A stretch of 64,000 bases of DNA from Mucilaginibacter sp. PAMC 26640 (lineage in GTDB: Bacteria; Bacteroidota; Bacteroidia; Sphingobacteriales; Sphingobacteriaceae): assembly GCA_001596135.1 (NCBI GenBank), contig CP014773.1, positions 3,286,001 through 3,350,000 of the forward strand, given 5' to 3'. The translations under genes and the position numbers were made by a program. The notes beneath the pieces are model-generated. The model was not told the origin of the DNA and made no database searches. It worked only from the letters and a program-made list of their open reading frames with translations. This document shows, piece after piece, positions 8,368 through 17,438 of this stretch (position 1 is its first letter; each line of letters starts with the position of its first letter).

Positions 8368-10997
8368 TGTCTGAATTTCCACACCTAAATCTCAAACAAA
8401 AACTAGATGGCCGTTACCAATTCGCAGGCAGGCGGATTGAAAAAAAGATTGAGCCGCAAACCGAAGCTAACCTGGCTAACCGTGCAGGTCACGGCACCAA
8501 ACTGGCCACAGCAGTGACTAAGGTCTCTCAGGATTATATTGATTTCCTGAGAGAACGTGAAGAACAGGGACTGCCACCTGCATTTGATGACCATACTGTG
8601 CCGGTGTTTTTAAGGGTCGATCCTAAAGATTTTGATATCGAAGCCTTAAAAGGTTTCGGGATTGAAATTGTTTCCGAGGAAGAGGACGGATTCATCATTG
8701 GTGCCAATACGGATAATTTCCGCTCACTCAATGATAAGATCCAAAGCTATTTAAATCAGCAGGGTATATCCAAAAATCAGGCAGCCAAGCTTTGGGAGAT
8801 CATAGATGGTCAGGAATGGCGAGCCGATTATATTTTATCAGAAGATCTCAAAGAACACTACCAGGCAGGAATAGCGGATGATGATACGTTTACTGTCGAT
8901 ATCTCTGTGGCTTGCTACCTGAAATATCCTGACCGCCCGATTCGTTGGGAAGCTGAAACCGACGCGGCTTATGCCCTGTCAAAGGCAAAACACAATGAAA
9001 AATACCGTTCGCAAATTAATAAGCCCGAACATCGCAAGCAGCGGGAAGCAGAAACGACGGATCATTATGAAGAACGGTTGACCAGATGGCGCCGCAATAT
9101 ATCAGTCGCTGAAATGGAACGAGATGAGATTGCAGATGCCAGGCAATCCTATCTGACCAATTTCATTGTGAATGTTTATCAAGGAGAATTGTTAAGTGGT
9201 TTTATAGATCTGAAGGATAGTTTCGGTTTTAGCGCCCGGATGTCGGGGAAAGCACTGAAAGACCTGATTCGTGGTTATGCATATGTGTTTGAAATTACCG
9301 GGCATGATCTGGTCGATAATGAAGATGGTATGGATACGCCAGATCTGCCTGAAGATATAGAAGTATTAGCACCTGAACCTAACTCACCTACGATATGTGT
9401 CATTGACAGCGGAATGCAAGAGCAACATCGTTTGCTCGAACCGGCAATCTTGTCCGACTATTCAAAAAATTATGTTCCGTATGAAAATACAACCGCTGAT
9501 GGCGTCTCCAATGGTGGTCATGGAACAAAAGTAGCTGGCGCAATCCTTTTTGGGAATGATCTTCTTCCGGGAGGAAACTACCGTCCGCCCTGTTTTTTGG
9601 TTAATGCAAGGGTATTAGACAGTGGCAATTACTTGCCAACGAGTATTTATCCGCCGCAATTAATGGTGCAGATCGCCGACGATTTTGACGGTATCCGTAT
9701 TTTTAATATGTCCGTTGCCTCACGCGGCCCTTGTCGTACTACACACATGTCGGCATGGGCAGCAACTATCGACGCCTTAATCCATACCAGACGCTTGCTA
9801 TTTATTTTGGCCGCAGGTAATATCACTAGCGAAACCGGCCGGGTAGATCGGCCAGGCGTGGCAGAACATTTACGTGCCGGGAGGGGATACCCGGATTATT
9901 TGTCCGAAGCTTCTTCCCGCTTGTCCAACCCAGCCCAAAGCTTGCTGGCCTTGACCGTAGGTTCCGTATGCACCGGTACCTTCGAGGATGCTGACCGCAT
10001 ATCTTTTGGGAAACGAGACCATACCTCTGCTTTTTCAAGAAGCGGACCCGGACTTTGGGGAAGTATAAAACCGGATGTTGTTGAATATGGCGGCGATTTT
10101 TTAAGAGAGAAAAACGGTTATTTAATAACAAAACATAACGATGTTTCGGCAACAGTCGTTAAAACAGGAGCAGGTGGAACAGGGTATGATGTAGGTACTT
10201 CATTTGCTGCACCGAAAGTAGCGCATATTATCGCTCAATTGGCAAAGAAACAACCTAACGAAAGTGTTTTGCTTTACAAAGCGCTTGTTATACAATCCGC
10301 CAGACTTCCGGAACATGTCTTTTACCAACCTACTTTCGCTGCTTTAAAAACTTTAGGATACGGTATTCCTGATCGACAGAGAGCGGTAGAGAACACGCCG
10401 TACCGAATTACTTTCGTTGCGGAAGGAAATGTTGCAGCACAGCAAGCGAATCTATATTCGGTTGCAATTCCTGATGCATTGAACCGAGCTGGTGCAGACC
10501 ATGATATATTAATTGAGATCACTCTTACTTATACGGCGACACCTCGCCGGACCAGGCGACGTTTACGCTCATATTTTGGTTCGTGGCTTTCATGGGAATC
10601 GTCACGTCTCCACGAAAACTTTGAGAGTTTTTCTACCAGAGTTCTTAAAGACTTGGATGATCCCGAAAACGAATTAGAAGATCAAGCTATAGATAAACGA
10701 TCTATTCGGTGGGCCGTTTCAACTTCACCAAATTATGGTCAGATCGCCGAATTTAAAAGGCAGGATAGCGCTACTCAAAAGGATTGGACAGTGATCAAAT
10801 CGAATCAACTTCCGACAGAACTCAGTTTTGCGATCGTAGGCCATAAGGGTTGGGATAAAGATACCACCCAAGAATTACCGTTTGCTTTAGCGATTAGTTT
10901 TGAAGCGATCAGTAAAGACTTAGAGATTTACCAAATGATCGAATTAGCCAATGAGGTCGAGATAGAAGAAGCAGTCGTTATACCAATCAACCATTAG
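8367..10997 (+). CDS. ietS: Subtilisin-like S8 serine protease of an IetAS-type defence pair
   Basis: An 876-residue protein with a long N-terminal region (1-335) and an S8 peptidase domain. The catalytic triad is complete: Asp347 in CVIDSGM, His385 in GGHGTKVAGA and Ser612 in GTSFAAPKVA. The oxyanion Asn is in LAAGN near residue 485. No signal peptide precedes it, so it acts in the cytoplasm, unlike most secreted subtilases. The C-terminal 200 residues carry a beta-rich domain typical of jelly-roll or P-domain tails. Coupled to the upstream AAA ATPase by a one-base overlap; together they probably form an Iet defence or toxin-antitoxin-like module whose trigger and substrate are unknown. Confidence 0.85.
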   Translation: MSEFPHLNLKQKLDGRYQFAGRRIEKKIEPQTEANLANRAGHGTKLATAVTKVSQDYIDFLREREEQGLPPAFDDHTVPVFLRVDPKDFDIEALKGFGIEIVSEEEDGFIIGANTDNFRSLNDKIQSYLNQQGISKNQAAKLWEIIDGQEWRADYILSEDLKEHYQAGIADDDTFTVDISVACYLKYPDRPIRWEAETDAAYALSKAKHNEKYRSQINKPEHRKQREAETTDHYEERLTRWRRNISVAEMERDEIADARQSYLTNFIVNVYQGELLSGFIDLKDSFGFSARMSGKALKDLIRGYAYVFEITGHDLVDNEDGMDTPDLPEDIEVLAPEPNSPTICVIDSGMQEQHRLLEPAILSDYSKNYVPYENTTADGVSNGGHGTKVAGAILFGNDLLPGGNYRPPCFLVNARVLDSGNYLPTSIYPPQLMVQIADDFDGIRIFNMSVASRGPCRTTHMSAWAATIDALIHTRRLLFILAAGNITSETGRVDRPGVAEHLRAGRGYPDYLSEASSRLSNPAQSLLALTVGSVCTGTFEDADRISFGKRDHTSAFSRSGPGLWGSIKPDVVEYGGDFLREKNGYLITKHNDVSATVVKTGAGGTGYDVGTSFAAPKVAHIIAQLAKKQPNESVLLYKALVIQSARLPEHVFYQPTFAALKTLGYGIPDRQRAVENTPYRITFVAEGNVAAQQANLYSVAIPDALNRAGADHDILIEITLTYTATPRRTRRRLRSYFGSWLSWESSRLHENFESFSTRVLKDLDDPENELEDQAIDKRSIRWAVSTSPNYGQIAEFKRQDSATQKDWTVIKSNQLPTELSFAIVGHKGWDKDTTQELPFALAISFEAISKDLEIYQMIELANEVEIEEAVVIPINH

Positions 10998-11410
10998 TTG
11001 GAAGTAGGACTTGATAATCTGAGAATCTACAAGTTTCTAGAACTTACAGCTGCTGATATATTTGGTATAAGGCTGGGCTTGGTATTACAAATTCAATTAG
11101 TAACATAATTGCATGTCAGTAATTGTAATATAATAGATTCTATGGCAAGTGCCTGACCGCCGGACGAGCGGGACGGAGCAGCCAAGTTAAGCGCAGCATA
11201 CGATCTGATCCGGGTTTGGCCGGGGCAAACGACGGTCAGGCTTTTACCGGGCGTCCGGGTTCTGGCGAAAGTATGGAGCGGGGCGACAGTATTGAGCGGG
11301 AACAATGGACAAAAAATCCCCTGCTTCAATTCTGGCCACGACAGCGATAAACCAAGCTTAAGCCATCTATACGGCCTTTCGCGTCCGCCCTTAAATAGCG
11401 ATATTTGCGC
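10998..11410. other. Intergenic region with a GC-rich structured segment
   Basis: About 410 bases between ietS and the next island gene. The first 150 bases are AT-rich. From about 11150 to 11290 the DNA becomes GC-rich and contains inverted arms GCCTGACCG (11151-11159) and CGGTCAGGC (11233-11241) enclosing a 73-base structured-looking interior. This could be a dispersed repeat, a regulatory RNA or a decayed element end. No start codon with good context uses the minus-strand open frame that crosses this area. Confidence 0.4.
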
Positions 11411-11947
11411 ATGGAAAATAAATTCACTAAAAAACACATCATTTCGGCTTATAATATTCACTATAAAGGCCATATCGTCGCGGGCGTGGATACCTATTTT
11501 AAGGAAGGAACGAGTTATATTGTTGAGGTAACCCCTTACGGCGACGAGGCGGAAGCAGCCGGTTTGAAACTGGCGGATCAACAAGACTGGACAATTCATG
11601 CCGAAGCTAAAAAGGAAGAGGGGCAGCCTAAGCCGTCCGACACGCTGAAGCAGATGCTCGGTACGATATTCGGCGGCTACGCGGCGATGAGCGATCAGTT
11701 CGCGGTCAAAAAAAGAAAAGATGTGTACGAGATGGGCATCGAAAAAAACGGAAGTAATTTATCGCTGGCCATGGTTTACGAGTATGAGCGCTTCGTCGCT
11801 TCGGACACCGGATTTTCGCCTGCGCTGTACATCCATGATACCAAGGAATTCGATATCTGGCGTTTAGCAATCAATAGCAGCGAGGAAGTTATTTATCAAA
11901 CCGTATATCTTAATCTGAAAAGCAGCGGATACAGAAGCAGACGCTAA
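11411..11947 (+). CDS. Hypothetical protein upstream of nuclease-like protein
   Basis: I do not recognise the family. The product (178 residues from the ATG at 11411) starts MENKFTKKHIISAYNIHYKG and is a mixed alpha/beta soluble protein without signal peptide. The upstream TTG at 11405 is a less likely start. It lies 31 bases before a PD-(D/E)XK-like protein on the same strand, so the two probably work together. Both genes are visibly richer in G and C and use codons such as CGG and GCC more than the flanking genes, which points to separate acquisition. Its place in a defence island suggests a role in immunity, but that is inference only. Confidence 0.65.
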   Translation: MENKFTKKHIISAYNIHYKGHIVAGVDTYFKEGTSYIVEVTPYGDEAEAAGLKLADQQDWTIHAEAKKEEGQPKPSDTLKQMLGTIFGGYAAMSDQFAVKKRKDVYEMGIEKNGSNLSLAMVYEYERFVASDTGFSPALYIHDTKEFDIWRLAINSSEEVIYQTVYLNLKSSGYRSRR

Positions 11948-11978
11948 TCAAGTTAAAGTAGTTAAAAGAATAAATCCA

Positions 11979-13652
11979 ATGAGTTTTCCGTTACCCAGGA
12001 CCAGCGTTATACTCGGCTATCGCGACCTATTCGGTACGGAGCCGCCTGAAAACCGCATGGGAATCATTCGGCATATTTCCAAAGATCACCTGATTGCTGA
12101 GATCGCGGGGTTAAACTACCGGCTGACCGGACGTACTGCCAAAGAGGTCGATACCTCTTTCAGTACGCAGTTTCGTGAACTGGCCTATTTCTGCGGGGGC
12201 ATACAGCTTTTGATTGATAAATACTCATTAATGATAGACAGGATCAGCCGGGGTAAGAAGATGTTCATTTTCACCCGGCAGTCCTGCCTATACGCGCTCG
12301 AAGAGATTATCCAGTCGGAAATCCCTTTTGTCGAAGGGTTCAAAATGGGGCCAGTCAATACTTGGGAATCCCTGTTGCTATACCTGCTCTGCGTGAACAA
12401 CGAGGTCACCAAAGTCGACCAGGGCAAACCCGACGAACCCGTGAATTTCGAGACGCTGAGCCCGAAACTGCTACCCTTGTCCGAACTGCTGCTGATCAAA
12501 GATCCTTTCTATGTCGTACACCGCGGACTGATACTGATGGAATACCTGGCTGCGCATTCGGAAACCACCGTCCATCTCAGTGAGTACTTCGCCGAAACAT
12601 ATGCGCTTCCTTATGATCATTTTATCTTCGAACTCCACCGCATGTGGATGGGGAATAATGCAGCAGAGGACTACCTGAACTTTTATTATAAAGTTCCGGC
12701 AAAAGATAAGTTCAAGCGGCTTTTCGACACGCTGTCGGACAGATTCGCTAACGACAAATTCTACACCCTGGTCAATATCAGAAAAAATCCTTTCTACAAC
12801 GTCGGCAATAACCATTATATACTAACCGATCAGAATATACTGCTTGAAAAAGCCTATAACCAGTTCATCAACGACTTTTGGTTCGACAGACTGAAAAAAT
12901 CAAAACGAGCCGACGGTAAAGCTTTTTCCATGCAGGACTATAAGTCCATTATCGGATATTTTTTCGAATCCTATGTCGGCGATCTGTTAGACTACTCGTT
13001 CAAAAATTCAAAGAACTATATCATCAAAAAGTTCCATGAGCTGAAATATTATAAAGGTAAAGATCTTAAAGAAGCGGGGGACCTCTATATCCGGGCTGAT
13101 AAGAAGATATTTCTGGCCGAAGTCAAGTCGACTTCCATTTACGATAACGAGCGCTATGGCGGTAATATCAATGCGCTATATAAAAACGACCGGAATAAAT
13201 TTTTTAAGGATTTCGGCGTGGATCAGCTCATAGCTAACATTAAAGGTATTCGGGATAACCTGCAGCTGATCGATACCGGGCTGGAAAAACGGAAGCAGGT
13301 GCGCATCTGGCCGGCGATCATTTTTAACGAAAAGGCCTTTCAAGCGCCTTTGATGGCTCCGGTATTCTATGCAAGGTTCAAAGAGTTACTGGGAGATTTT
13401 AAAGACAAGTCTATCCATATCTACCCGCTCACGCTTATCCATATCAGCGACTTGGAAAGGCTCGAAACGCCGCTTCATAAAAGCCCGGATCGGTTCTGGG
13501 ATCTGCTAAGCAGTAATTTTTACCAGCAGATCAGATTCATTCCGCCTTTTCATATCACTCTGAACCGGAATAATGTAAAGGCAAGCTACGACAGGATCAT
13601 GAAAAAGATCAGACCGCTCTTCGACAAATACGGCCCAGATAAAAATCAATAA
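11979..13652 (+). CDS. Large protein with a C-terminal PD-(D/E)XK-like nuclease core
   Basis: A 557-residue protein of no family I can name. The N-terminal 300 residues are predicted alpha/beta without obvious motifs. Around residues 325-385 a restriction-nuclease-like core appears: a helix with GYFFESYVG, a strand-loop with EAGDLYI (Asp368) and FLAEVKST (Glu381, Lys383), giving the D-x12-E-x-K arrangement of PD-(D/E)XK enzymes. It is preceded by the unknown 178-residue protein with a 31-base gap. The two-gene unit sits between an IetAS pair and a TIR gene, as expected for an uncharacterised defence module. Nuclease activity is a prediction. Confidence 0.7.
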   Translation: MSFPLPRTSVILGYRDLFGTEPPENRMGIIRHISKDHLIAEIAGLNYRLTGRTAKEVDTSFSTQFRELAYFCGGIQLLIDKYSLMIDRISRGKKMFIFTRQSCLYALEEIIQSEIPFVEGFKMGPVNTWESLLLYLLCVNNEVTKVDQGKPDEPVNFETLSPKLLPLSELLLIKDPFYVVHRGLILMEYLAAHSETTVHLSEYFAETYALPYDHFIFELHRMWMGNNAAEDYLNFYYKVPAKDKFKRLFDTLSDRFANDKFYTLVNIRKNPFYNVGNNHYILTDQNILLEKAYNQFINDFWFDRLKKSKRADGKAFSMQDYKSIIGYFFESYVGDLLDYSFKNSKNYIIKKFHELKYYKGKDLKEAGDLYIRADKKIFLAEVKSTSIYDNERYGGNINALYKNDRNKFFKDFGVDQLIANIKGIRDNLQLIDTGLEKRKQVRIWPAIIFNEKAFQAPLMAPVFYARFKELLGDFKDKSIHIYPLTLIHISDLERLETPLHKSPDRFWDLLSSNFYQQIRFIPPFHITLNRNNVKASYDRIMKKIRPLFDKYGPDKNQ

Positions 13653-13839
13653 GTTATTTGGTCTCACGCTTGTTGATCGTCCTGAATTGCTTGCCTATGA
13701 TTAGGCCGGTAAAGGAATTAGCTACAGATATGCCCGCTATTTTTAGAAAAGTGTATTTGCCTTTTTTACTTCTGAATAATATTTTTAATTATTTTTTGAC
13801 GCATTTTATATAATTTACAGCTCTAAACTTATTACATAT

Positions 13840-15069
13840 ATGTCTTATAAAATATTTATCAGTTTTACGGAAGAAGACAAGGCACTAGCAATACTTCTGG
13901 ATAAATTTCTGAATAACCAATACGGCGGAAAAGTACACACCTCATTCTCAAAACTTGACGTCAAATTTGGTGAGGATTGGAAAAAATGGATAAGGACTCA
14001 GGCAACTGAATGCGATGCAATTGTAGTATTGCTCACAAAGAACTCTCTGAAAAAGCCGTGGATTTATATAGAATGGGCCGCTTTCTGGTACAACGACCGG
14101 GAATCGCTTGTACTAAAAACTGATGAGGTTGGTATTAACGAAATGATCAATCCGATGCTGAGCAAACAGTTCGGTGATATTACGGACGAAGAAATGTTTA
14201 ACTCGTTTATATCGAGAATACAGGAATTGTGTGGTGCTGACAGAATACCGTATCGCGCCGTACCGCAGTTTCTTACCGATGCAAGGGCCGCCATTGAAGA
14301 GCAAAAGGTCAGCGGCCTGAATAAACTCGCTGCGGAAATCGAAAAGTCCTTATCTGCTATTCCGGCTGATGATGCCGAAAAAAAAAAGATAGCTGAGAGC
14401 CTGCTGAAAGGCGGTAAAAAAGGTGCGGCATTACAGCGGATAATTACATCCATCGGAAGTCCTGGTGTAAAAAGTGATTTGATTGCCGGAGCAATACAGA
14501 GTAGAGATAGCGATTTACTCAGTATGCTTTCTTTTCCGGATGACAATGAAATTATATGGAAATCAGCTATTCAACTTTTAAATGCCGGTTTTCAAGATCT
14601 TGAGAGCTTTAAAACAATGATTGATTTGTGGACACCTGTTAATAATATAGGATTGCGGAACATCGGCATTGCTTTGGTTAAGCTGAATATGGAAGATAGT
14701 GAGCTTTTCCGTTACATCCTATCAAGATTTGAAAATCTCAGTGTTCTTGTAGCAATTGCTGAAGCAATGATCAATGCTGATAAGGTAAGCAATGATTATT
14801 TTAAAGCGGTGTGGCGAAAAATGGTACCTAGTAATGGGTCTCCTGCAAGAGTGGTTGGCGGTAAGCTAATCAGTGCGGGTTATGATAATGAAGGAGATTT
14901 TATGCCCTTGTATAAAGCTTTGATAGATGCTAAAAAATGCAAGCCCGCTGCTCATTTACTGAACCAGCTGCGCGAAAAATCAAGTAACATTTATAAGTAT
15001 GCCGCTGAATGTTATCAAAAAAATTGTGGTGAATTGCCTGATCCAACATTTAAGATGGGTGAAGAGTAA
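13840..15069 (+). CDS. TIR-domain protein with helical-repeat C-terminus
   Basis: Residues 1-130 form a TIR domain: first strand YKIFISFTEED, a BB-loop region near KFGEDWKKW, strand DAIVVLLTKNSL and the helix PWIYIEWAAFW that carries the conserved acidic residue (Glu78), the expected catalytic glutamate of NAD-hydrolysing TIR domains. Residues about 190-400 are alpha-helical and repetitive (segments such as LLSMLSFPDDNEIIWKSAI), consistent with a HEAT-like sensor scaffold. In bacterial immunity such proteins deplete NAD after infection (family knowledge). A 56-base gap separates it from the next nuclease-like gene, so the two may form a unit. Confidence 0.8.
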   Translation: MSYKIFISFTEEDKALAILLDKFLNNQYGGKVHTSFSKLDVKFGEDWKKWIRTQATECDAIVVLLTKNSLKKPWIYIEWAAFWYNDRESLVLKTDEVGINEMINPMLSKQFGDITDEEMFNSFISRIQELCGADRIPYRAVPQFLTDARAAIEEQKVSGLNKLAAEIEKSLSAIPADDAEKKKIAESLLKGGKKGAALQRIITSIGSPGVKSDLIAGAIQSRDSDLLSMLSFPDDNEIIWKSAIQLLNAGFQDLESFKTMIDLWTPVNNIGLRNIGIALVKLNMEDSELFRYILSRFENLSVLVAIAEAMINADKVSNDYFKAVWRKMVPSNGSPARVVGGKLISAGYDNEGDFMPLYKALIDAKKCKPAAHLLNQLREKSSNIYKYAAECYQKNCGELPDPTFKMGEE

Positions 15070-15125
15070 TTGCTCTTTTTTCAAGCATCAAGTTTAATTT
15101 TAATACCATTCTCAGCTTATTGGTT

Positions 15126-15881
15126 ATGAGCCTTATTCCAAGTAAACGAAAATTAAAGAACGACCATATCGTCGTACAAACCGGTAAGATAAAAGATAAG
15201 TCGCACCAGTCTGCCATCATAACCTCTCTGCTCATGGATGAGGAAACATGGTGGTGTCAGCCACAGACGGAATGGCACATTGACTGCGATGGAAAGGACT
15301 ACAGAATAGACCTGTGGTATGATGACCTGAAGCTTGCAGTGGAAATAGATGAACTTCACTATAATACTGCCCAGTCTGAAAAAGATGATCCCGAGCGGGA
15401 AAAAAGTATTGTTAAGAAAATGGCCTGTGAGTTTTTACGGTTTAAAATTGATGATCCTGGGTTTATTCATGCTGATGCTGTCAAAAAAATCAAGGTCAGA
15501 ATGAACGAATTACGGGCTAAAAACCTTGGTCTAAAAGAATGGGATCCGCAGCACTTTACACCAGATCAGGTTTTTGTTGAGCATCAAAATATTGTTTTTG
15601 TTAAAGGCGACGAAAAGAATCCGTTTCCAAATTTTAAACTGGCAAATCAATTTCTCGGAATTAATGACCTAACGGTAGTTTTACTTAGAGAATCTGTTAC
15701 CGGCTATGCTGATAAGCTTTTAAAGCAGGTAGATCAGGTCATCAAGGTGGAACATATGGAGTCTGCGGGCAATGGTTACGTCAGCTGGTGTGGTTCGACT
15801 ATCAACCATCCTGTGATGAGCAGCGGGCAGACAAGCGTATCACTTATTGGAGGAGCAATGCATAATTTGAAAAAAAAGTAG
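15126..15881 (+). CDS. DUF559/Vsr-like PD-(D/E)XK nuclease-type protein
   Basis: The ATG at 15126 gives 251 residues; the upstream TTG is less likely. The N-terminal part contains EWHIDCDGKDYRIDLWYDD then LAVEIDELHY, the D-x10-ExD/ExE pattern of very-short-patch-repair and DUF559-like endonuclease folds, followed by a REK helix and FLRFKIDD strand. The C-terminal 120 residues (from about HFTPDQVF) are unlike the family and include a motif GYADKLLKQVDQVIKVEH. It follows the TIR gene closely on the same strand. Likely the last gene of the defence island. Activity is predicted only. Confidence 0.65.
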   Translation: MSLIPSKRKLKNDHIVVQTGKIKDKSHQSAIITSLLMDEETWWCQPQTEWHIDCDGKDYRIDLWYDDLKLAVEIDELHYNTAQSEKDDPEREKSIVKKMACEFLRFKIDDPGFIHADAVKKIKVRMNELRAKNLGLKEWDPQHFTPDQVFVEHQNIVFVKGDEKNPFPNFKLANQFLGINDLTVVLLRESVTGYADKLLKQVDQVIKVEHMESAGNGYVSWCGSTINHPVMSSGQTSVSLIGGAMHNLKKK

Positions 15882-16602
15882 ATTAAATTTCCACCAGACA
15901 TTAGCCTTCCTACGCTCTTTAGTTAAAACTTTAATGGACTAATATATAATTATGCCTATTATTGCTAAGTTATCCACACCTTGGGTAACAAAATAGTTCC
16001 AAAAATGCCCTAAATTAGGTCAAAAACTTTGTTTCTAATTTGGCACTGAAATCTCATAACTTACTGATAACCAAATAGTAATCACTTTCTGTATCGGTAA
16101 ATAAAAATCAAATTCTATCTTGCTTAAATATTTAATTAGTTGCAAATTATACTTTTTGTATAAACCACACTTGAGTGACCGTCCTTGGTAAATCTAAAAG
16201 TGACTACCTTTAGATGTTAATTTCAGGCTTTTATGTGCATTACCTAAATTGATCTTAAATCTTACAGCATTGGCTGCACTTTCGATCGTTTTTTTGTGCG
16301 CGTTTTATAGGATGCCAACAGCGGCTGTGTTGCCGGTGGCTGTCACGACCTGTCCCGACTTTTGCTAAAAGATAATTTAACCTCTTTACTTTAAGATTGG
16401 TTATTTGGGTGTTGGCAGTGCTACTGAGGTTCTTTATACTCGCTGCCATATTGATTAAGCACACTAGGCTTAAAATTAAAATATTACCGTTTTTAGAAGC
16501 TATCCTTCGGTTCGTTACACAGCTGAGGTCGTTTGTTTCCACCGTCTAATGAAGGCTTAAGGAGAATTTAAAATTTGGTATGCCTATTGTGTTAAATGAA
16601 TT
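15882..16602. other. Long intergenic region, no supported gene
   Basis: About 720 bases of AT-rich DNA after the island. A 95-codon minus-strand frame (16255-16542) lacks an ATG start and has no recognisable domain, so I leave it out. A single TTATCCACA at 15970-15978 matches a DnaA box, but one box is not an origin. Nothing else stands out. Confidence 0.4.
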
Positions 16603-16788
16603 ATGAATACAGGAAACCAACATACACCAATAGAATCACAGACCGGTCCGGATGACATCATCGACACGGAAGTAGACAACTTAGATAGTAAAAAGGACAG
16701 CGTACAGGAAGAATTGGAGGGCGCAGAGCCATCAAAAGATGAAACAGAGGTAAACCCTGAAGATGCTAAGATTTCGCGGAGTGAATAG
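16603..16788 (+). CDS. Small very acidic protein, 61 residues
   Basis: A short, strongly acidic, low-complexity protein (runs such as DDIIDTEVDNLDSKKD and EELEGAEPSKDETEVNPEDA) with no hydrophobic segment, probably disordered. It starts with ATG and is followed 6 bases later by a stable hairpin, which supports a real transcription unit. No function can be assigned. Confidence 0.5.
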   Translation: MNTGNQHTPIESQTGPDDIIDTEVDNLDSKKDSVQEELEGAEPSKDETEVNPEDAKISRSE

Positions 16789-16793
16789 TGTAT

Positions 16794-16825
16794 TATACCC
16801 AGGCCGCTTTGGCGACCTGGGTATA
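16794..16825 (+). terminator. Hairpin after the small acidic gene
   Basis: TATACCCAGG (16794-16803) pairs perfectly with CCTGGGTATA (16816-16825); a CGC/GCG extension closes the loop after one mismatch. There is no long T run, so it may act as a bidirectional or mRNA-stabilising hairpin rather than a classical terminator. Confidence 0.5.
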
Positions 16826-17438
16826 CTCGTAATACGTCTGCCAATCTTTACATTAAAATAATTGTCCTTAGTTGAGTATTTACTTTCTGTTATTTTACAT
16901 GGTGCTGGAATAGCCCCTTTGGGGTAGCTGATGCTTAATCATAACTTGGCAGAAAAAACCATCGGGTATCGTAAAGAAGCTCCGGCCACCGTAATGCTTG
17001 AGCTGATTTTTTAATTTGACGCGTTAACTCAATTCTTGCCGCTACAATTTGAAACATGAAGTAGCGGTATACGTTGTTGATTGATCTCGCTCACTGCATA
17101 CGGCTTTCGCAACATATTTCCATCGGTCAGACAGTATGACTTAAACATCCGCCTTTTTCAAATGGTATTGGTACATAGACTCTGTCGGGTCCAATACCCT
17201 TAATTATTATCTCTCCACCCAGAATTCTTGCTTATTTTTTGTAGTATTTAAGTAATAGGTATATTTACTTTCAATACGTATTTGATTACACCGAATTGCC
17301 CTAAACCTTATATTAGTAAGATTGAATTTTCAACGTAAATTAATAGGCGGGGCAACGAAAATCCGAAAACAATCTCAATGAGCTGATGTTTTATAAGAAG
17401 CAGTTAACCTCAACTTCGAATTACTTCAATCCCACGTT
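16826..17438. other. Upstream region of the aldehyde oxidoreductase operon
   Basis: About 610 bases with no credible reading frame. It presumably carries the promoter of the paoABC-type operon, but I could not find a box pair that fits the Bacteroidota consensus well. Confidence 0.35.

Noticed and set aside
9826..10152. 108-codon minus-strand frame inside the subtilase
   Set aside because: Lies wholly within a well-supported gene; shadow frame.
11093..11599. 168-codon minus-strand frame over the GC-rich segment
   Set aside because: Overlaps the start of a better plus-strand gene and has low-complexity, non-family-like sequence.
15970..15978. Perfect DnaA box TTATCCACA
   Set aside because: A single box with no cluster and no dnaA/dnaN genes nearby cannot support an origin.
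16255..16542. 95-codon minus-strand frame
   Set aside because: Starts with GTG, no domain, odd composition with many Cys/His/Arg at the end; likely chance.
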